NCBI GenBank assembly: GCA_947172415.1
Contig: OX359199.1
Span: forward strand, 2,010,001 to 2,074,000
Reading direction: 5' to 3'
Source of the DNA: Chondrosia reniformis
Lineage: Eukaryota > Porifera > Demospongiae > Chondrillida > Chondrillidae
DNA: 64,000 nucleotides
In this document: piece by piece, positions 46,985-60,169 of the stretch
How the letters are laid out: each line of letters opens with the position of its first letter
How positions within the stretch are numbered: position 1 is the stretch's first letter
The notes under the pieces: model-generated
The model's input: the letters and a program-made list of their open reading frames with translations, nothing else
What the model was told of the DNA's origin: nothing
The model's database searches: none
Made by a program: the position numbers and the translations under genes

Positions 46985-49900
46985 TTCTAGTGGCTCCTTG
47001 TGAGGAGCAGGGCCAAGTGGCTCCTTTGAAGGAGCAGGTCCAAGTGGCTCCTTGGGAGGAGCAGGACCAAGTGGCTACTTGGGAGGAGCGGGGCCAAGTG
47101 GCTTCCTGGGAGGAGAAGGGCAAAGTGGCTTCCTAGGAGGAGTGGGACCAAGTGGCGCCTTGGGAGGAGCGGGGCAAGTGGCTCCTTGGGAGGAGCAGAA
47201 CCAAGTGACTCCCTGGGAGGAGCGGGGCCAAGTCGCTACTTGGGAGGAGCGGGGCCAAGTGGCTACTTGGGAGAAGCGGGGCCAAGTGGCTTCCTGGGAG
47301 GAGAAGGGCAAAGTGGCTTCCTGGGAGGAGAAGGGCAAAGTGGCTCATTGGGAGGAGTGGAACCAAGTGGCTCCTTGGGAGGAGCGGGGCAAGTGGCTCC
47401 TTGGGAGGAGCAGGACCAAGTGGCTACTTGGGAGGAGCGGGGCCAAGTGGCTTCCTGGGAGGAGAAGGGCAAAGTGGCTTCCTGGGAGGAGTGGGACCAA
47501 GTGGCTCCTTGGGAGGAGCGGGGCAAGTGGCTCCCTGGGAGGAGCGGGGCCAAGTGGCTTCTTGGGAGGAGTGGGGCCAAGTGGCTCCCTGGGAGGAGTG
47601 GGACCAAGTGGCTCAGCATGGCCAAGTGACTCCTTGGGAGAAGCAGGGCCAAGTGGCTCCTTGGGAGGAACAGGGCCAAGTGGCTCCTTGGGAGGAACAG
47701 GGCCAAGTGGCTCCTTGGGAGGAACAGGGCCAAGTGGTTCCTTGGGATGAGCAGGACCAAGTGGTTCCTTGGGAGGAGCAGGGCCAAGTGGCTCTTTGGA
47801 AGGAGCAGGACCAACAGCATGGGGCCAAATGGCTCCTTGGAAGGAGCAGGACCAACTGCATGGGACCAAGTGGCTCCTTTGGAAGAGCAGGACCAAGTTG
47901 CACCTTGGGAGGAGCAGGGCCAAGTGGCTCTTTGGAAGGAGCAGGATCAATGGCATGGGGCAATGTGGCTCCTTGGGAGGAGCAGGGCCAAGTGACTCCT
48001 TGGGAGGAGCAGCGTCAAGTGGTTCCTTGGGAGGAGCAGTACCAAGTGGCTCTTTGGAAGGAGTAGGACCAACAGCATGGGGCCAAGTGGCTCCTTGGGA
48101 GGAGCAGGGCCAAATGGCTCCTTGGGAGGAGCAGGGCCAAATGGCTTTTTGGGAGGAGCAGGGCCAAATGGCTCCTTGGGAGGAGCAGGGCCAAGTGACT
48201 CCTTGGGAGAAGCAGGGCCAAGTGGCTCCTTGGGAGGAACAGGGCCAAGTGGCTCCTTGGGAGGAACAGGGCCAAGTGGTTCCTTGGGATGAGCAGGGCC
48301 AAGTGGTTCCTTGGGAGGAGCAGTGCCAAGTGGCTCCTTGGGAGGAGCAGGGCCAAATGGCTCCTTGGGAGGAGCAGGGCCAAGTGACTCCTTGGGAGAA
48401 GCAGGGCCAAGTGGCTCCTTGGGAGGAACAGGGCCAAGTGGCTCCTTGGGAGGAACAGGGCCAAGTGGCTCCTTGGGAGGAACAGGGCTAAGTGGCTCCT
48501 TGGGAGGAACAGGGCCAAGTGGCTCCTTGGGAGGAACAGGGCCAAGTGGTTCCTTGGGATGAGCAGGACCAAGTGGTTCCTTGGGAGGAGCAGGGCCAAG
48601 TGGCTCTTTGGAAGGAGCAGGACCAACAGCATGGGGCCAAATGGCTCCTTGGAAGGAGCAGGACCAACTGCATGGGACCAAGTGGCTCCTTTGGAAGAGC
48701 AGGACCAAGTGGCTCCTTGGGAAAAGCAGGGCCAAGTTGCACCTTGGGAGGAGCAGGGCCAAGTGGCTGTTTGGAAGGAACAGGATCAACGGCATGGGGC
48801 AATGTGGCTACTTGGGAGGAGCAGGGCCAAGTGACTCCTTGGGAGGCGCAGCGTCAAGTGGCTCCTTGGGAGGAGCAGTACCAACAGCATGGGGCCAAGT
48901 GGCTCCTTGGGAGGAGCAGGACCAAGTGGCTCCTTCGGAGGAGCAGGGCCAAGTGACTCCTTGGGATGAGCAGGGCCAAGTGGCTCCTTGTGAGGAGCAG
49001 GGCCAAGTGACTTCTTGGAAGGAGCAGGGCCAAGTGGCTACTTGGGAGGAGCAGGGCCAAGTGGCTACTTGGGAGGAGCAGGGCCAAGTGACTCCTTGGG
49101 AGAAGTAGGGCCAAGTGGCTCCTTGGGAGGAGCAGGGCCAAGTGGCTCTTTGGAAGGAGCAGGATCAACGGCATGGGGCCAAGTGGCTCCTTGGGAGGAG
49201 CAGGGCCAAGTGACTCCTTGGGAGGAGCAGGGCCAAGTGGCTCCTTGGGAGGAGCAGGGCCAAGTGGCTCCTTAGGAGGAGCAGGGCCAAGTGGCTTTTT
49301 GGAAAGAGCAGGATCAACGGCATGGGGCCAAGTGGCTCCTTGGGAGGAGCAGGGCCAAGTGGCTCCTTGGGAGGAGCAGGGCCAAGTGGCTCCTTGGGAG
49401 GAGCAGGGCCAAGTGGCTCCTTAGGAGGAGCAGGGCCAAGTGGCTCCTTTGGAAGAGCAGGACCAAGTGGCTCCTTGGGAAAAGCAGGGCCAAGTTGCAC
49501 CTTGGGAGGAGCAGGGCCACGTGGCTCTTTGGAAGGAGCAGGATCAACGGAATGGGGCAAAGTGGCTCCTTGGGAGGAGCAGGGCCAAGTGGCTCTTTGG
49601 AAAGAGCAGGATCAACGGCATGGGGCCAAGTGGCTCCTTGGGAGGAGCAGGGCCAAGTGGCTCCTTGGGAGGAGCAGGGCCAAGTGGCTCCTTGGGAGGA
49701 GCAGGGCCAAGTGGCTCCTTAGGAGGAGCAGGGCCAAGTGGCTCCTTTGGAAGAGCAGGACCAAGTGGCTCCTTGGGTAAAGCAGGGCCAAATTGCACCT
49801 TGGGAGGAGCAGGGCCACGTGGCTCTTTGGAAGGAGCAGGATCAACGGAATGGGGCAAAGTGGCTCCTTGGGAGGAGCAGGGCCAAGTGACTCCTTGGGA

Positions 49901-50740
49901 GGAGCAGGGCCAAGTGACTCTTTGGGAGAAGCAGGGCCAAGTGACTTCTAGGAAGGAGCAGGGCCAAGTGGCTACTTGGGAGGAGCAGGGCCAAGTGACT
50001 CCTTGGGAGAAGTAGGGCCAAGTGGCTCCTTGGGAGAAGCAGGGCCAAGTGGCTCCTTGAAAGGAGCAGGGCAAAGTGGCTCTATGGAAGGAGCAGGACC
50101 AACGGCATGGGGCCAAGTGGCTCCTTGGGAGGAGCAGGGCCAAGTGACTCCTTGGGAGAAGTAGGGCTAAGTGGTTCCTTGTGAGGAGCAGGGCCAAGTG
50201 ACTCCTTGGGAGGAGCAGGGCCAAGTGGCTTCTTGGGAGGAGCAGGGCCAAGTGGCTCTATGGAAGGAGCAGGACCAACAGCATGGGGCCAAGTGGCTTC
50301 TTGGGAGGAGCAGGACCAAGTGGCTCCTTGGGAGGAGCGGGGCCAAGTGACTTCTTGGGAGGAGCAGGACCGAGTGGCTCCTTGGGAGAAGCAGGGCCAA
50401 GTGGCTCCTTGGGAGGAGCAGGGCCAAGTGGCTCCTTGGGAGGAGCAGGGCCAAGTGGCTCTATGGAAGGAGCAGGACCAAGGGCATGGGGCCAAGTGGC
50501 TTCTTGGGAGGAGCAGGACCAAGTGGCTCCTTGGGAGGAGCGGGGCCAAGTGACTTCTTGGAAGGAGCAGGGCCAAGTTGCTCCTTGTGAGGAGCGGGGC
50601 CAAGTGGCTCCTTGGGAGGAGCGGGGTAGGAGATTCCTTGGGAGGAGCAGGACCAAGTGGCTCCTTGGGTGAAGCAGGGTAGGAGATTCCTTGGGAGGAG
50701 CAGTACCAAGTGGCTACTTGAGGAGCTGGAGGACCAAGTG
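46985..50740. repeat. 27-bp G-rich minisatellite, ~3.75 kb (~139 copies)
   Basis: The + strand unit is CAAGTGGCTCCTTGGGAGGA plus GCAGGGC, with many point variants. A longer-range pattern is marked by variant units such as GGATCAACGGCATGGGG and GGACCAACAGCATGGGGCC, spaced at several hundred bases. 27 is a multiple of 3, so long ORFs arise on both strands ([18 protein letters not shown] and, on the minus strand, LALLLPRSH). None has a start context, splice signal or conserved flank, so coding use is not supported. Confidence 0.95.
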
Positions 50741-50991
50741 AGGGCTGGTTAAAAAGACATGTACAAGATGGTGATTAAAAGATTTACCTTACACAGGTAT
50801 TATAAAATGGGAAGACATTGGAATTGAGAGAAGAATGCATTCATTTGGGAAATAGGTTAATTTACAATGTGCATTAGTTAGTTACAGTTAAATACAGATT
50901 TCAGATTAGAAAGGCATTATATCAAATGAGGCATGCAAGCAGTATGAAAGGACAGGATTAAGAAAACTATTTAAAAAGTAGAAAAAAGTGA

Positions 50992-53900
50992 TTATTGAGA
51001 TATTCTACCAGCCATTGTATTTGCTTGTACAATCTTCCTTCTAATTTCTTCAGCTGGGACTTCCCCCACCTCATCCTCTATGGCTGACAGAACTGTCCTC
51101 CAGGTCCTTGGTCTACCACCAGTGTGGGGAGACCTGTTCAACCAGTGAGAGAACACTTCCATGCAGCACCGATTCACGTTCCCTCTCTTCTCCACCTCCA
51201 CACTCCTTATTAGTGTCATGGCAACACCAAGTCTGATACTGAAACCAAACCAGTCAGCTCCCACTTCATAAACTACCTTATCCCAGAAGTCATCCTGTGT
51301 AGGAACTCCCTCTAAAGGGTCACCTGAATACAAGGAATAAGTATATATACAGCAGATGATATAATATACGTAGTGCTGTAAGCAGTGTGTGTAACTTACT
51401 GTATAGATCTGTCTCTTCTATTCCTTCAATAGAAGATGCCTTTCTCCTTACCACACTAAAGCATTTGCTTGCCATGACTGAACCAGAAGTGAAGTGTAAT
51501 TTCTGCAATAATTAACAATAAATAACACATACAAATATTTTATATGTAATAAACATGCATGTACACGTATGAAACTAAGGAGTGCTTGTTGTTATTCCCA
51601 TGTATGAAACTATTGAATCCAGAGGTATTATTGAGCAACAGCAACATAAATTATTGATAATAAAACGTTTCAACCCGTAGGTCTTCATCAGCAAACAGTG
51701 CTTTGCTGCTGTTGCTCAATAATACCTCTGAATTAAATCATGGTCGCAACAAACAATCCTTATTACTTCACGTATGAAACTAGTATATCTTGAACATCAG
51801 AAAAAGTAAATCCCATATATTGTCAGGCATAAACTGGCATACCTGTATACTGTACATCTCAGTACTACTGACAGGTTGAGCAGCCTTCAAGTGTTCCTTT
51901 AAGAAAGCATCTTTAATTTCTGACATGTTATGTTCTATCTCAAAATGACCTAACACTTCCATCAGTACTGACCACTTCACATTGTTACTTTCCCTCAACC
52001 AGGTGCTCAGTAACTTCAGGAAAGACTGCTTTGATTTCAGATTTAAACCCAGTATCTCATCTATACCACCCTCATCTATACCTAATGCATAACCAATCTC
52101 CATCCAAGACTCCATTGTGTTATCACTAAGTTTTGGAGTAACTAATGTAGCAATTTGCTTCATGTTAGGTTTACTGTTTAGTAACTCTTCACGTAATTCT
52201 TGTAAACGATACTTTTCCATATCCTTTTGATTGGGATAGCCAAGCTGTTTCTCATACACTAACCTATGAAGATGATCAAGTGCCATTTTACCCATTGAAC
52301 CATTACTAGCCAGTGCTATTAACCCTTTATGTGCCTCAACGAGGCGAGGCAAGCAAGGAGCCAGTGTGATCTGTTCATCTCTGGGTATATCTGCCCAAAC
52401 ACCAGGTTTACCACCTTTCTCTACAAGGATTTTGACAATGTCATGGAGTTCAAATTGCATTGCTAGATCAAGTGTACTCATACCATTTGGAAAGCGTTCA
52501 TTGATCATGTAGTGGAATTGTGAATGAGAGAGCAATTTTAAAATAAAATCCTTACAGTTACGGTCTATCTGTGAATCAAGGTAGACACTGATCAGAGATA
52601 TTTGGAGCGCATTCAATTGAGCTCTACGAGGAATGGCTGTGGAAAAATAACTATCTTTCCATTTTAATAAACTTTCATATGACCATGAATGAACCTTTAT
52701 TACCAAGGACAAGTCCACCTTTGGAAGTGGAAGGTCTACTTGATCCAATAACTTTGGAGAAGCAGTGACATTTTCATTGTCCTCTTGAAATATTTTAACA
52801 TCTCCAAAGATTGATGCATATGATAAGAGACATGAAATAGAAACTATTTCACAATTTGCAACGGAAATTATCTTCTTATGAAAGCAATCTACATTAAATT
52901 TTGGATTTATCAGTTCATACTCAAATATACTAGTACCAATATTATCCTTTATGTTAACATTGGCACCTTGTTCTACCAACCATTCTGCAGCTTCATTACC
53001 ACCATACAATATAGCTAGGGTTAGTGGAGTTTGACCAAATTTATTAGCAACATTGAGGCCATTTTTTTGAAGAGTGTCATGTGACATTTTCACTTTCATG
53101 GATTCTATAATCAAGTTCATAATAGCCACATTCCCACCTGCTGAAGCATAATGTAGTGCAGTGTCACCATTGCTATCTTCTATATCAGGTGGAGATCCTT
53201 CTTCTAAAAGACGTTGAACCAATTCCAAATTACCAGATGCACATGATAAGTGAAGTGGAATACCAAACATTTGGCTTAATGCACTTTTATCAGCACCTAA
53301 TCTAAGGAGCTCAACAACAGCATTTGTTTTACCAGCCCCTGAAGCACAGTGAAGTGGTGTCAGCCCTGTATTATCTACAGCATTTACATTCGACCCTTTA
53401 GCATAAAACAAGTTAACAATATCAACATTACCACCTCTTGAAGCAAAATGGAGGACACTTTTACCATCACTTGCTAACTCATCAGTTGGACACCCATTAG
53501 CTAATAATTCTAACACTGTATCAAAGTGACCTGCAAGAGCTGCTTGATGAAGTGGAGTACCTTTCAGACCTGCAACTACAGCTTTATCAGCACCTAATCT
53601 AAGGAGCTCAACAGCAGCACTTGTCTTACCAGTCCATGAAGCCAAGTGAAGTGGTGTCTGCGCTTTATTATCTACAGCATTTATATCTACACCTCCAGCA
53701 TGGAAAAGCCTAACAATATCAACATTACCTCTTAGTGAAGCACAATGGACGACACTTTTACCATCACTTGATAACACATCTGTTGGACATCCTCTAGCTA
53801 ATAATTCTAGCACTGTATCAAGGTGACCTTCAATAGCTGCTTGATGAAGTGGAGTACCATATCCACCAGCAACTACAGCTTTATCAGCACCTAATCTAAG

Positions 53901-56900
53901 GAGCTCAACAGCAGCACTTGTTTTTCCAACCGCTGAAGCCAAGTGAAGTGGTGTCAGCCCTATATTATCTACAGCATTCATATCCATACCTCCAGCATGG
54001 AAAAGCTTAACAATATCAACATTACCACCTTGTGAAGCACAATGGAGGACACTTTTGCCATCACTTGATAACACATCAGTTGGACATCCTCTAGCTAATA
54101 ATTCTAGCACTGTATCAAGGTGACCTCCAATAGCTGCTTGATGAAGTGGAGTGCCATATGAACCAGCGACTACAGCTTTATCAGCACCCAATCTAAGGAG
54201 CTCAACAGCAGCACTTGTCTTACCAGTCCATGAAGCCAAGTGAAGTGGTGTCAGCCCTATATTATCTACAGCATTCATATCCATACCTCCAGCATGGAAA
54301 AGCTTAACAATATCAACATTACCACCTTGTGAAGCACAATGGAGGACACTTTTGCCATCACTTGATAACACATCAGTTGGACATCCTCTAGCTAATAATT
54401 CTAGCACTGTATCAAGGTGACCTCCAATAGCTGCTTGATGAAGTGGAGTGCCATATGCACCAGTGACTACAGCTTTATCAGCACCCAATCTAAGGAGCTC
54501 AACAGCAGCACTTGTTTTTCCAGCCCCTGAAGCCCAGTGAAGTGGTGTCTGCCCTGTATTATCTACAGCATTTACATTCGACCCTTTAGCATAAAACAAG
54601 TTAACAATATCAACATTACCACCTTGTGAAGCAAAATGGAGGACACTTTTGCCATCGCTTGATAGCACATCTGTTGGACAACCATTAGCTAATAATTCTA
54701 GCACTGTATCAAGGTGACCTTCAATAGCTGCTTGATGAAGTGGAGTACCATATCCACCAGCAACTACAGCTTTATCAGCACCTAATCTAAGGAGCTCAAC
54801 AGCAGCACTTGTCTTACCAGTCCATGAAGCCAAGTGAAGTGGTGTCAGCCCTATATTATCTACAGCATTCATATCCATACCTCCAGCATGGAAAAGCTTA
54901 ACAATATCAACATTACCACCTTGTGAAGCACAATGGAGGACACTTTTGCCATCACTTGATAACACATCAGTTGGACATCCTCTAGCTAATAATTCTAGCA
55001 CTGTATCAAGGTGACCTCCAATAGCTGCTTGATGAAGTGGAGTGCCATATGCACCAGCGACTACAGCTTTATCAGCACCCAATCTAAGGAGCTCAACAGC
55101 AGCACTTGTTTTTCCAACCGCTGAAGCCAAGTGAAGTGGTGTCAGCCCTGTATTATCTACAGCATTTACATTCGACCCTTTAGCATAAAACAAGTTAACA
55201 ATATCAACATTACCACCTTGTGAAGCAAAATGGAGGACACTTTTGCCATCGCTTGATAGCACATCTGTTGGACAGCCATTAGCTAATAATTCTAACACTG
55301 TATCAACGTGATCTTGTATAGCTGCTTGATGAAGTGGAGTGCCATATGCACCAGCGACTACAGCTTTATCAGCACCCAATCTAAGGAGCTCAACAGCAGC
55401 ACTTGTTTTACCAGTCCCTGAAGCCAAGTGAAGTGGTGTCAGCCCTATATTATCTACAGCATTTACATTTGAGCCTTTAGCATAAAACAAGTTAACAATG
55501 TCAACATTACCTCCTCGTGAAGCACAATGGATGACACTTCTGCCATCACTTGATAACACATCTGTTGGACACCCATTAGCTAATAATTCTAACACTGTAT
55601 CAAGGTGACCTCCAACAGCTGCTTGATGAAGTGGAGTACCTTTAGGACCAGCGACTACAGCTTTATCAGCACCTAATCTAAGGAGCTCAACAGCAGCACT
55701 TGTTTTTCCAACCGCTGAAGCCAAGTGAAGTGGTGTCAGCCCTATATTATCTACAGCATTTATATCTACACCTCTAGCATGGAAAAGCTTAACAATATCA
55801 ATATTACCTCCTACAGAAGCACAATGGAGGACACTTTTGCCATCACTTGATAACACATCTGTTGGACACCCATTAGCTAATAATTCTAACACTGTATCAA
55901 AGTGATCTTCAAAAGCTACTTGATGAAGTGGAGTGCCATAAATACCAGCGACTACAGCTTTATCAGCACCCAATCTAAGGAGCTCAACAGCAGCACTTGT
56001 TTTTCCAGCCAATGAAGCCAAGTGAAGTGGTGTCTGTCCTGTATTATCTACAGCATTTACATTCAACCCTTTAGCATAAAACAAGTTAACAATATCAACA
56101 TTACCACCTTGTGAAGCAAAATGGTGGACACTTAAACCATCACTTGATAGCACATCTGTTGGACACCCATTAGCTAATAATTCTAACACTGTATCAAGGT
56201 GACCTCCAACAGCTGCTTGATGAAGTGGAGTGCCATATGAACCAGCGACTACAGCTTTATCAGCACCCAATCTAAGGAGCTCAACAGCAGCACTTGTCTT
56301 ACCAGTCCATGAAGCCAAGTGAAGTGGTGTCAGCCCTATATTATCTACAGCATTCATATCCATACCTCCAGCATGGAAAAGCTTAACAATATCAACATTA
56401 CCACCTTGTGAAGCAAAATGGAGGACACTTTTGCCATCACTTGATAACACATTAGTTGGACATCCTCTAGCTAATAATTCTAGCACTGTATCAAGGTGAC
56501 CTCCAATAGCTGCTTGATGAAGTGGAGTGCCATATGCACCAGTGACTACAGCTTTATCAGCACCCAATCTAAGGAGCTCAACAGCAGCACTTGTTTTTCC
56601 AGCCCCTGAAGCCCAGTGAAGTGGTGTCTGCCCTGTATTATCTACAGCATTTACATTCGACCCTTTAGCATAAAACAAGTTAACAATATCAACATTACCA
56701 CCTTGTAAAGCAAAATGGAGGACACTTTTGCCATCGCTTGATAGCACATCTGTTGGACAACCATTAGCTAATAATTCTAGCACTGTATCAAGGTGACCTC
56801 CAATAGCTGCTTGATGAAGTGGAGTACCATATCCACCAGAGACTACAGCTTTATCAGCACCCAATCTAAGGAGCTCAACAGCAGCACTTGTTTTTCCAGC

Positions 56901-59635
56901 CCCTGAAGCCAAGTGAAGTGGTGTCTGCCCTGTATTATCTACAGCATTTACATTCGACCCTTTAGCATAAAACAAGTTAACAATATCAACATTACCACCT
57001 TGTGAAGCAAAATGGAGGACACTTTTGCCATCGCTTGATAGCACATCTGTTGGACAACCACTAGCTAATAATTCTAGCACTGTATCAAGGTGACCTCCAA
57101 TAGCTGCTTGATGAAGTGGAGTACCATATCCACCAGCGACTACAGCTTTATCAGCACCCAATCTAAGGAGCTCAACAGCAGCACTTGTTTTTCCAGCCCC
57201 TGAAGCCAAGTGAAGTGGTGTCAGCCCTGTATTATCTACAGCATTTACATTCGACCCTTTAGCATAAAACAAGTTAACAATATCAACATTACCACCTTGT
57301 GAAGCAAAATGGAGGACACTTTTGCCATCGCTTGATAGCACATCTGTTGGACAGCCATTAGCTAATAATTCTAACACTGTATCAAGGTGATCTTGTACAG
57401 CTGCTTGATGAAGTGGAGTGCCATATGCACCAGTGACTACAGCTTTATCAGCACCCAATCTAAGGAGCTCAACAGCAGCACTTCTTTTACCAGTCCCTGA
57501 AGCCAAGTGAAGTGGTGTCAGCCCTGTATTATCTACAGCATTTACATTTGAGCCTTTAGCATAAAACAAGTTAACAATGTCAACATTACCTCCTCGTGAA
57601 GCACAATGGATGACACTTCTGCCATCACTTGATAACACATCTGTTGGACACCCATTAGCTAATAATTCTAACACTGTATCAAGGTGACCTCCAACAGCTG
57701 CTTGATGAAGTGGAGTACCTTTAGGACCAGCGACTACAGCTTTATCAGCACCCAATCTAAGGAGCTCAACAGCAGCACTTGTTTTTCCAGCCCCTGAAGC
57801 CAAGTGAAGTGGTGTCTGCCCTGTATTATCTACAGCATTTACATTCAACCCTTTAGCATAAAACAAGTTAACAATATCAACATTACCACCTTGTGAAGCA
57901 GAATGGAGGACACTTTTGCCATCACTTGATAACACCTCTGTTGGACAGCCATTAGCTAATAATTCTAACACTGTATCAAGGTGACTTTCAAAAGCTGCTA
58001 GGTGAAGTGGAGTGCCATATGCACCAGCGACTACAGCTTTATCAGCACCTAATCTAAGGAGCTCAACAGCAGCACTTGTTTTTCCAGCCAATGAAGCAAA
58101 GTGAAGTGGTGTCTGCCCTTTATTATCTACAGCATTTACATTCGACCCTTTAGCATAAAACAAGTTAACAATATCAACATTACCACCTTGTGAAGCACAA
58201 TGGAGGACACTTTTGCCATCACTTGATAACACCTCTGTTGGACAGCCATTAGCTAATAATTCTAACACTGTATCAAGGTGACCTCCAGCAGCTGCTTGAT
58301 GAAGTGGAGTGCCTTTTGGACCAGCTACTACAGCTTTATCAGCACCTAATCTAAGGAGCTCAACAGCAGCACTTGTTTTACCAAATGAAGCAGACAAATG
58401 AAGAGGGAAATTTCCTTCATTATCCAAAGCCTCTACACTCAAACCTTTGCCAACAAGCAGATCAGTAATTCTGACATCACCCCCTATTGCAGCAGCATGT
58501 AATACACTTTGATCTTTGCTATTTAAACTATCAATAGGACATCCTTTGTTTAATAGAAGATTGCACATCTCAAATTGACCAAACCTGGCAGCATAATGTA
58601 GCAAAGAATCACCATTTCTATTGGCTATTGTCAGTGAAAGATGTCCACTATTTACTAAGGCCCTTAAAGTGGACACATCTCCTTGTCTAACAGCTCTAAA
58701 TGCAATGTCCTCAACTACATAGAGAAATGAGATAGAATTAGACATAATGAGTAGTTAGTAATAATAACACACACATACCTTGCATATGCATATTGTCCCA
58801 TTTCTCTAAATACTTGGAGTGCAGTTCATTCAGGTAAATCACTACCCCGTCCATGTCATTCCTCTTGGCCCACTCAGCTGCTGTCACTCCCTCTTTGTCT
58901 CGGAGATCTGATGGACAACCAGATCTTACTAACAGATCAATCATATCCATATTCCCCACCCTTGCTGCATGGTGTAGGGCCGAACCACTATCACCACACA
59001 TAGTAACAGCAGCCCCAAGTGTTATCAGACACTCTGCTACCTCAATACTACCAGTGTAAGCACAATAGTGGAGTGGGGTGTGACCCAATGCATTCATTGC
59101 ACTCACATTGCCACCTGACCTAGCTAGGATAGTCAGACAGTAGACATGACCTAATATGGTAGCAATGTGTATTGGAGTCACACCAGCCACTGTACAGCAT
59201 TGGCCATGGTCTGATGTGCCGAGGTCAGGACTAGCTCCATTCTTCAGTAGCAACTGTACCAGATATATGTTGTTATAGCACACTGCATAATGCAGGGCAG
59301 AGTAACCCAGCTCATCAAACTGGTCAGCACCATCCAGCCCCTCCTGGAGGACATCTTGTACAGTCTGTACATCTCCCAAGTGTACAGCCAACATCAGATC
59401 ATCAATTAGATAAGACTTGGTCTTCCGAATTGACTCTGACTTGTAGCAACTGGTCTCATTTAGATGACCTAATTAGAGACATATTGTGTGAAAAATTTAA
59501 ATCTAACTAAACCTTGGAGTAGCTAGGTTCCTAGTATTTCCTTGTCTTACCAGGTTCGCTCGCAACAAGTTTCGAGTGTTCTTTTACGGACTTAGCGTCA
59601 GAATCGCTTTCAGTTTCCGATTTACCACTCTCCAT
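50992..59635 (-). CDS. Giant ankyrin-repeat protein with C-terminal death domains, 5 exons, 2,693 aa
   Basis: Exons are 59551-59635, 58779-59468, 51843-58714 (6,872 bp), 51400-51502 and 50992-51323; 8,082 nt in frame. The acidic start is MESGKSETESDSDAKSVKEH. Exon 2 holds about six divergent ANK repeats (GYSALHYAVCYNN, GVTPIHIATILGH, GHTPLHYCAYTGS, GSALHHAARVGN). Exon 3 holds a few divergent repeats, then 17 near-identical 99-residue units of three ANK repeats each (for example KTSAAVELLRLGADKAVV, YGTPLHQAA, GKSVLHFASQGGNVDIV), one diverged unit, several ordinary repeats, and a death domain (MESWMEIGYALGID, SFLKLLSTWLRESNNVKWSV). Exons 4-5 add a second death-like domain (DDFWDKVVYEVGADWFGFSI, VFSHWLNRSP, TWRTVLSAIEDEVGE). 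ANK-death proteins act as cytoplasmic scaffolds in apoptotic or immune signalling in other animals. No signal peptide or TM is present. Confidence 0.92.
51620..51730 (-). ncRNA. Hammerhead motif within a 24-bp inverted repeat, ANK-death intron 3
   Basis: Arms 51620-51643 and 51707-51730 are perfect reverse complements. On the gene strand the 63-nt loop holds CTGATGA (51691-51685), AGACC-TACG-GGTT as helix II, GAAAC (51671-51667) and GTT. The perfect arms would form a distal extension of helix I. It is a self-contained ~110-bp unit without coding sequence, in the sense orientation of the host gene. Confidence 0.6.
53280..58385 (-). repeat. 297-bp coding tandem array, 17 units plus one diverged
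   Basis: CTAAGGAGCTCAACAGCAGC on the + strand recurs every 297 bp. Units differ by a few percent and some non-adjacent units share the same variants (the AGGMDMNAVDNIG type recurs alternately), suggesting multi-unit duplication or conversion. Confidence 0.92.
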
Positions 59636-59900
59636 GTCTGACGAGTGAAACGCCTCCCAAAAAGACGGCTTTGGGGGAGTTCTTGCTCACGCGATCTCGT
59701 GTGATGAATATTCATGCATCAATCCCTAGGGAGTAATATGATCGTAATATAGCCATGGTTTAAGATAAAAATTATTGTCTATAGCTAATCAGATCCTTAT
59801 CTAAATCTGCATGATGAAAATATGATCAGAAATTTTGGTCGGAAGCATGGTGAATTAAAGCATCTGGCAGTTTTATTTTGACAGTCAAATGTACATATAT

Positions 59901-60146
59901 ACATCTAGAAAAAGTAACGAAACAAGAAAGTGATCATATGGTAAGGCTAACATTGCAGAAGTGGCATACTGAAACTTAACTATACACATCACTTCTATGT
60001 TTGGGCGCATCATGGATATACTAGAAGTAGGGATCGATGCGCCCAAACATAGAAGTGATGTGTATAGTTAAGTTTCAGTATGCCACTTCTGCAATGTTAG
60101 CCTTACCATATGATCACTTTCTTGTTTCGTTACTTTTTCTAGATGT
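59901..60146. mobile_element. Perfect 111-bp palindrome, AGTAGGGATGGC foldback family
   Basis: 59901-60011 and 60036-60146 appear identical as reverse complements over 111 bp with a 24-nt loop. CCATCCCTACT follows on the right (60168-60178). Diverged relatives are at 15340-15560 and 17100-17320. Confidence 0.85.
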
Positions 60147-60169
60147 ACCAATCACTGTTATAGTGCCAT

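Noticed and set aside
47052-50709. Overlapping ORFs with [18 protein letters not shown] or LALLLPRSH repeats
   Set aside because: All derive from the 27-bp array being open in several frames; there are no splice signals, conserved ends or unique sequence to support a protein.
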